A stretch of DNA of 64,000 nucleotides. Source: Halictus rubicundus (lineage: Eukaryota > Arthropoda > Insecta > Hymenoptera > Halictidae). The position numbers and the translations under genes are program-made. Below, piece by piece: positions 59,501 through 64,000 of the stretch. The DNA is taken from the NCBI RefSeq assembly GCF_050948215.1, contig NC_135151.1, forward strand, positions 8,348,220 through 8,412,219. The letters run 5' to 3'. Within the stretch, counting starts at the first letter, position 1, and each line of letters starts with the position of its first letter. Below the pieces are notes generated by a model. It saw nothing but the letters and a program-made list of their open reading frames with translations, was not told where the DNA came from and did no database searches.

Positions 59501-62500
59501 GTTTTAACAGCTTTAACTGCGCAAGTATTTCTACTTGCCCTATCGCCCCTTTATCAAGATTTTTACGTCGAATACTAAATTCATAGATATACTTGGATTT
59601 TATACCTAAGAGAACCATTCAGAAACATTAAACTATCATAACGTGACATCATTTTGTTTTCACTTAATTTATTTATATTTTTGCGAATGCAACTTAATAT
59701 AGTTATATGCAAGTAACAATAATTATGTATTTTCTTAAGTTAATTTTGTTATTTCACGATTGCCTTTGTTCAGAAATTTTTAAATTATTTTTAGATAGTA
59801 TATTGATCAATGTAATTAAAAAGTTCCTTTAAACGTGTGAAACACGAGTCCTATTGAGGGTCGCCAGGTGAGAAGAATTAACTTGAATCCAGGGGAAAAA
59901 TTTACCCTCTCTCTGCCAGTACCGGATTAATCATGTGCAAGACAGTGACGAACATGTCACGTGACCGGGCCGCGGCGAAAGCGTGGGGGAATAGCGTCAT
60001 AGAAGGGGAAGGTAAAGTGGGGACAGTTTTAAGTCTTATAGTGGCGACTCTGGTTCTGATTTTTAATGTTGAAGTAAATGTTTATCTCTTTTATAATCTT
60101 TAGTAATCCAACTTTATGAGGTGTTACATTTAGTGGTGTTTACATTTGTTTCCTAGAATTTTAGACTTTAACTTTCTCTTGACTTTAAATTTTTGTATTT
60201 TGCATAATATATCCATCATTATAAAAAATAAATTGTTATTATTAAATTTTCGTTTGCTGCATCCTATTTCATGCAAAATATTAATTCCAGTACACAGTTT
60301 AGATGACACAAAGGCGATGCGCAGAGAGACAAACGCGCAGAGTTGTCGACCTAAATACAGCCATTCAAAGATGATTATAAATCAATTTGTTGCAATCTGT
60401 TGCAATGCCCGTAATCTCATTCCTTTTATTAATCACTGAATGTGTGCCGTTCACGTGATCGAACCGAATAGCGGCTCTTAACATGGATCTAATTGTTAGC
60501 ACTCGGACATTCTATCATTATACAGGGTGTCCCAAAAATGTTGTACTTCCTTGAACGGGATGAATCCAGGGGTAATTTGAAGTAACATTTTCCTTTACGA
60601 TAATGTTCCTCGAGGCTTTGTTAAGGAGTTATCAACGAAAAAGACGGACCAATCGGAGCGCGGCTACAGAGGACAGATTCTGGCTCAGCCAATGCCAACG
60701 CCAGGCTCAGCGCAAGCCGCTAGCAGTCACGCTTTGATTGGTCCGTGCTTTTCGCTAATAACTTAATAAAAAAGAAAAAGTTACTTTAAATCACAGGAAT
60801 GACCCCTTTCAAGGAAGTACAACATTTTTGGGACACCCTGCATAGTAATGAGAGACTATGATACGTTCAAGAACTATTAAAAACTTGGAAACGACGCCGA
60901 AGTCACAATTTCTTACTCTTACTTCTCACCTTACATCGTGTACGCACAAATACGTGATTGAAGACAGATATAAATAGCTTTCAGTATCGTTTGATTTGTT
61001 ATTACGTGTGCAAGGTGAACAAGGAGAAAGTGGTCCTCCGGGTCAAGATGGAATTCCTGGTGTCGATGGGGAGCCAGGAATTCCCGGATATCCTGGTCTG
61101 AAAGGAATGACAGGATTAGTAGGCTTACCAGGGCCGCTAGGGTTTCAAGGTTCTCCGGGCAAAATTGGTCCACCAGGACTCCCTGGGCTACAAGGTCAGA
61201 AAGGCGAACGCGGTGAACCTGGACGCGATGGTGCGTACATTCAAAACTTGAAAATTGTCATGATATTACAATATTAATAAATCCATTGTACAGAGTATTT
61301 CACTTAACTTACCATCTTAAATATCCCGCTTATTTTTAAGTCTGTATACAAGCATTAGGAACAATTACATGACACACTGTTCCAATGAAATTGAAATTCC
61401 TTGATTCACCGGCCCCTAACGAGTATTCAAATTAATAGCAAACATTTCATGATTTTCTGGTTGAAGATCACGCGAAGGTCACCATATCGCACATCGTTGA
61501 ATTTGTTTTTTTTATGCGCTGTAAGACTATAGTAATGAAAATACGTAGTCCCATTGAAAAAAACTTCGATTACCTGGAAATCTCGAAAAAAGTGACCTTG
61601 AGAAAATTTGTTTGCCTATCACTGCATTTGCCCCTTCGAACCGGATACTGTTTTCCTCTGACCTTTTCTCCTATCATAAAACATTAGCGAGATATTTAAG
61701 ATGGCCAAGTTAAATAAAATACCCTATATATGTATATAAATGCTTCACTTAGGTTTACCAGGCTCAGCAATTGGTTCTGCAATACCAGGACCACCTGGAC
61801 CAGAAGGTCCTCCCGGTATGCCTGGAGTAGACGGTCGTCCAGGATTATGGGGCAAACCAGGTCCTGTTGGCCCACCAGGTTCCCCAGGATTAGATGGACA
61901 AATTGGTTCTATAGGTTTCCCAGGAGCGCAGGTAAATCTACGTCAATATTATAATAACATACTCTACGGGCATGGGATTTAACTGCTCGATCCGAGACTT
62001 TTTCGAAGGCTACGCCCCCTAACCAGGCCGCGCGTCTCACTCCCCGTGACGATCCTAGTTCCCTAGTTACTTCAGGCCCGTTCCATATAGAATAATTATT
62101 TTTAAATGAGTTTAACAAGCGGTGCATGAGTTTGCATGAGTGCATGAGTTTATTAGCGGTTTTTCTTTGCTTTATTTTATTATGACCTTCAGGGACCACC
62201 GGGTCTTCCAGGTCCACCCGGACAACCTGGACCACCCGGATCTTCTGGTTCAATGACAGACATATTGAACACAAATGATATTCTGCAAATCGGCAGTCCA
62301 GGCATTAGTGGACCCAGAGGTTCACCAGGGTCTCCTGGATTAGTGAGTGTTATGATTTTTGGGTTCCATGGAAATCACCGACACAGATTTCTCCCACAAT
62401 AATTCACGTATACCAGAATTCACCGACAACAGATTTTATCGACAACAGATTTCACCGACAGCAGTCTTGGTCTATAACAAAACATTAACCGACCATATTA

Positions 62501-64000
62501 CTAATAATGATCGAGTAACGAACACGTTCTTTCTATGGACAGTAATACCATGTAGGTGCTGTTACGGTTGAACTTCAGCTTGGCAACCCAGAAATTTTTA
62601 ACTTTGTTTTATATAATCCTGTATATTTTGCCGAGAAAATGCCAAAAATCCAAGTTTTAGTGTTAGGAATTCACTGGTTAAAAAGTTATGCGCATTTAAA
62701 GTTGAGCGATTTTAAGTGTTTTTGACAGGTAAGGCCACCGCCATGTTAGTATGTACTATGCACCACGCGGTGATGTCAATAACGTAGATTTGCAAGCGTA
62801 GGTTAGCCTGATGCCCCCCCCCCCATACGAACCTAACCCTGAGTCTAACCCTCGCGACTCTGCTCATTGGACGATATCTGAGTGCATACCAATATGGCGG
62901 GGCCCTTATCTGTCAAAAACGTGTAAAATCGCTCAACTTTACACACGTATAAATTTTGAACCAGTGAATTCCTAACATTAAAACTTGGATTTTTGGCATT
63001 TTCGCGTGAAAATCTACAGGACTATATAAATCAAAGTTAAAAATTTCTGGGTTGGCAAGGTGAAGTTAAGTCAAGTAGCATACAACATTGTGTATAGACG
63101 TAGCAATATGTACATATATATTATTTTTGTTATCAGTTTAATCTACGCCCTTCTTGTTGAAAAATTTCCAAATAAATAAATAATCATACCTCACACTCCT
63201 ACATTAATAATTGTTACTTTCCCTTAATTTCTCAATGAATCTCGTATATTGCAGAAAGGTATAATTTAGATATTTATCTGTGATAGGTAGGTGTTACTGT
63301 CCATGTAAAGAATGTGTTCGTTACTCGGTCATTATTAGTGATATTGTCAGTCAATGTTTTCTGTGTCGGTGATTTCCATGGGACCACTATTTTTGTTTGA
63401 TTTCCGCAACTACGATTCTCGTCATTATTGGCAGAATACTTCGTAGAATTCCGACAACGCTTTTGCAATGCTCATTCTTTTAGCCAGGCGAAAGAGGACC
63501 ACCTGGAGAACGCGGTCCAGAAGGGCAAATAGGCCCGGCAGGGATGCCAGGAAAAGATGGTGCACCAGGGCTACAAGGACCAGCAGGAATCAGAGGTCAA
63601 ACAGGAATGCCAGGTCTCCAAGGACCACCAGGCCGTAGTATCACCGAATCGGAAATTCGGGATATATGCGCAACTGTATTACGAGGTGAATATTTATTTC
63701 TACGAATCGCTTCATATTGTCAGCTATTCAAACATTTGAAATGTACAAAACTATAATAACGCATTCACAAATATTGCGTAAATTAGACGAAAACTGCAGT
63801 TTTGGTGTCAGTTTGGTGTCATAGAACAAGGCTCTCGTAGTAGGTGACTATCGCGATGTCTCTGACAATGAGTCAGGAATACAAAGATAATTCGTGATTT
63901 TATTGACACGTACAAATACAGAGCAAATGACTGAGATTGCGGCACTGATGCAAGGTCCACCTGGTCCAGCAGTCCGAGGCCGTCCAGGACGTCCTGGATC
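45099..64000 (+). CDS. COL9A1-like: type IX-like FACIT collagen alpha chain, 5' part (14 exons seen)
   Basis: Exons: 45099-45166 (ATG at 45118), 47085-47304, 47435-47651, 51111-51281, 56599-56670, 56741-56830, 57751-57867, 57937-58044, 58694-58898, 61015-61230, 61753-61931, 62193-62342, 63484-63685, 63922-beyond 64000. All junctions are GT-AG with agreeing phases. Exon 1 gives a signal peptide, MYFSIWIFVLAQFKNI. Exons 2-5 form a TSPN/laminin-G domain (FDFISKLRL, TAYRLEKDTDVTLPTKD, WPEEFSI, NWHKVSIG, PRGPIKVDG, WMVLNCDPERPARETCEELP) that matches the NC4 domain of COL9A1 closely. From exon 6 the chain is Gly-X-Y with short interruptions, e.g. GNVSDYSDILSRIAIPS. Exons 13-14 hold a helical interruption, SITESEIRDICATVLREQM, placed like the NC2 region of COL9A1. 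It is a secreted extracellular-matrix collagen; the C-terminal part lies beyond the window. Confidence 0.92.
45667..47024. mobile_element. nested foldback element in collagen intron 1 (1.36 kb)
   Basis: Outer terminal inverted repeats of about 80 bp begin CTCGATATATGTCCCAA at both ends and include GATAAAAG, GAGTATACCC and GAGGGGC. Inside lies a second palindrome, about 45790-46200 (GGTCGGGTATATCGGT at one end, ACCGATATACCCGACC at the other). A third inverted pair, 46225-46410 against 46790-46945, carries repeated TTTCATCGACA-type motifs. No transposase was seen. Confidence 0.8.
48201..48660. mobile_element. foldback MITE in collagen intron 3
   Basis: Ends AGGGTGAGTCACC and CTCACCTCGTATA. Inner arms at about 48340-48440 and 48525-48615 are inverted (GAATTCAGTGACTATAATT against GGTCACTGAATTCC; ATGATAGTTCCTCTCAT against ATGAAAGGGACTATCAT). 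Confidence 0.65.
49297..49330 (+). repeat. solitary hAT end of the TAGACTGCGGA family
   Basis: TAGACTGCAGATTTTTATGC matches the ends at 30875 and 37110; no partner end was found. Confidence 0.45.
49609..49676 (+). repeat. two-copy tandem repeat, unit 34 bp
   Basis: Copies start at 49609 (CGCTGATTTTCGGAGGGCGC) and 49643 (CGCTCATTTTTGGAGGGCGC). A truncated third start follows at 49677. Confidence 0.85.
50510..50552 (+). repeat. (CT)n microsatellite
   Basis: Pure TC run; adjoining sequence to about 50500 is also CT-rich. Confidence 0.97.
50565..50690 (+). repeat. fragment of the 18307-19184 repeat family
   Basis: Shares AGGGTCACATTCTAGTTTTT, CGATCTTTGTTAAAAGGGTTA and GGTTATCTAGG with 18505-18610, same orientation. 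Confidence 0.7.
51750..51960 (+). repeat. partial copy of the nested foldback element at 45667
   Basis: AATCGGGTATATCGGTATGA, CCAATAACAAAACTTCTTCA, ATGGGACTTTCATCGACATA and GACACCAAATATGATAT follow the order seen at 45798-45935. It lies in collagen intron 4. Confidence 0.75.
51981..52740. other. GC-rich and pyrimidine-rich block in collagen intron 4
   Basis: GC-richer than its flanks, with a CT-rich tract at 52320-52416. Minus-strand frames 51981-52232 and 52403-52717 are Arg-rich and were not recognised. It is probably the body of an old repeat. Confidence 0.35.
52780..53330 (-). repeat. inverted copy of the 18307-19184 repeat interior
   Basis: The minus strand follows 18376-19056: GTGACTGCACGATTACT near one end, GGATGAAAA, then TTCGTTCTCAGAAAA and TTCTAATCGAAATGAACG near the other. 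Confidence 0.7.
53811..54074. mobile_element. foldback MITE, family with 19703-20167
   Basis: ACCAAACCTTGGCCTCCTTA followed by TAGAGGGTAGGTCGGTCGCA at the left is inverted at the right (TGCGACCGACCTGCCCTCTA ... AAGGTTTGGT). The inner arms include GTAGGAGGGAAAAC against TTTTCCCTCCTAC. Confidence 0.8.
55078..55329. mobile_element. 252-bp hAT MITE
   Basis: Ends CAGGGGTTCCCAAAATTTTA and GCGCTTTGGGAACCCCTG are inverted repeats typical of hAT. The 8-bp flanks are ATGTAGTA and CCGTAGTA (6 of 8 identical). It lies in collagen intron 4. Confidence 0.75.
55596..55800. repeat. dispersed repeat, family with 25735-26113 and 38390-38910
   Basis: GGTCGTTCCACTCGAAATGG, CGGATTTTGTTCGAATATGT, CTCGAAGGATTTTTCGAAAA and GTTTCACAGACAT appear in the same order as at 38400-38580. 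Confidence 0.7.
57196..57624. mobile_element. TIR element in collagen intron 6
   Basis: Inverted arms of about 95 bp: TTTAAGAGGGCCGGTTTGCC and ATAGAAGAAACCCATACACG at the left are mirrored at the right by ATATGGGTTTCTTCTACGTG and GGCAAACCGGCTCTCTTAAA. Non-coding. Confidence 0.8.
59856..60053. mobile_element. MITE of the CATAGTCGCCAGA family, copy 3 (inverted)
   Basis: Reads inverse to 26254-26440: GGGTCGCCAGGTGAG at the left, TACCCTCTCTCTGCCAGTAC, CACGTGACCGGGCC, and ATAGTGGCGACTCTGG at the right. In collagen intron 9. Confidence 0.7.
60523..60840. mobile_element. 318-bp MITE with CAGGGTGTCCCAAAAATG ends
   Basis: Left CAGGGTGTCCCAAAAATGTT and right AACATTTTTGGGACACCCTG are perfect inverted repeats, extending over TGTACTTCCTTGAA. 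The left flank is TA and the right flank CA. The interior has GGACCAATCGGAGCG and CTTTGATTGGTCC. It is the best-preserved copy of the family; in collagen intron 9. Confidence 0.88.
62361..63385. mobile_element. nested foldback element in collagen intron 12 (1.0 kb)
   Basis: Outer ends CCATGGAAATCACCGACACAG and CTGTGTCGGTGATTTCCATGG are perfect inverses. The outer arms continue through ACTAATAATGA and GAGTAACGAACAC. A second palindrome lies inside at 62568-63072 (GGCAACCCAGAAATTTTTAA against TTAAAAATTTCTGGGTTGGC). The left outer arm has extra copies of a CACCGACAACAGATTT-type unit. No transposase was seen. Confidence 0.8.

Noticed and set aside
60931..61173. Minus-strand frame opposite a collagen exon
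   Set aside because: Gly-X-Y coding DNA is GC-rich and gives Pro/His/Leu-rich open frames on the opposite strand; there is no independent support.

Overview
The window is a piece of an animal nuclear genome, most likely an insect and probably a hymenopteran (inference). It is AT-rich, its genes are split by GT-AG introns, one eukaryotic tRNA gene is present, and the DNA between genes is full of Tc1/mariner, hAT and foldback (MITE-like) transposon remains. Nothing bacterial or viral was seen. All gene models were built by eye from reading frames, splice sites and protein similarity.

Layout. (1) 35-4725, plus strand: the 3' end of a canonical ATAD2 gene (AAA+ ATPase with bromodomain); its 5' part lies off the left edge. 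(2) 4726-11699: AT-rich DNA with no gene recognised, one hairpin and a small GC-rich island. (3) 11700-24923, plus strand: a complete 11-exon ATAD2-like gene predicted to encode 671 aa. It keeps an intact first AAA domain, the degenerate second AAA domain and the C-terminal helical tail, but has no bromodomain. Its introns hold a 1.9-kb palindromic element with CACTG ends that carries two inverted copies of a foreign-looking exon. (4) 24924-39295: a 14-kb stretch of transposon remains, including an hAT element with a perfect 8-bp target duplication and a broken Tc1-like transposase. (5) 39296-41215, minus strand: a single-exon 639-aa protein with one C2H2 zinc finger. (6) 44141-44213: tRNA-Arg(ACG). 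(7) 45099-64000, plus strand: the 5' part of a type IX-like (COL9A1-like) FACIT collagen gene with signal peptide, TSPN/laminin-G domain and Gly-X-Y repeats. It runs off the right edge, and several of its introns contain inverted-repeat elements.

The two ATAD2-family genes would act in chromatin; the collagen is secreted to the extracellular matrix; the zinc-finger protein is probably nuclear. No shared pathway is evident. The most notable observations are the bromodomain-less ATAD2 paralogue beside ATAD2, the exon-bearing palindrome in its intron, and the nested foldback elements in the collagen introns that share a short CACCGACA-type motif.
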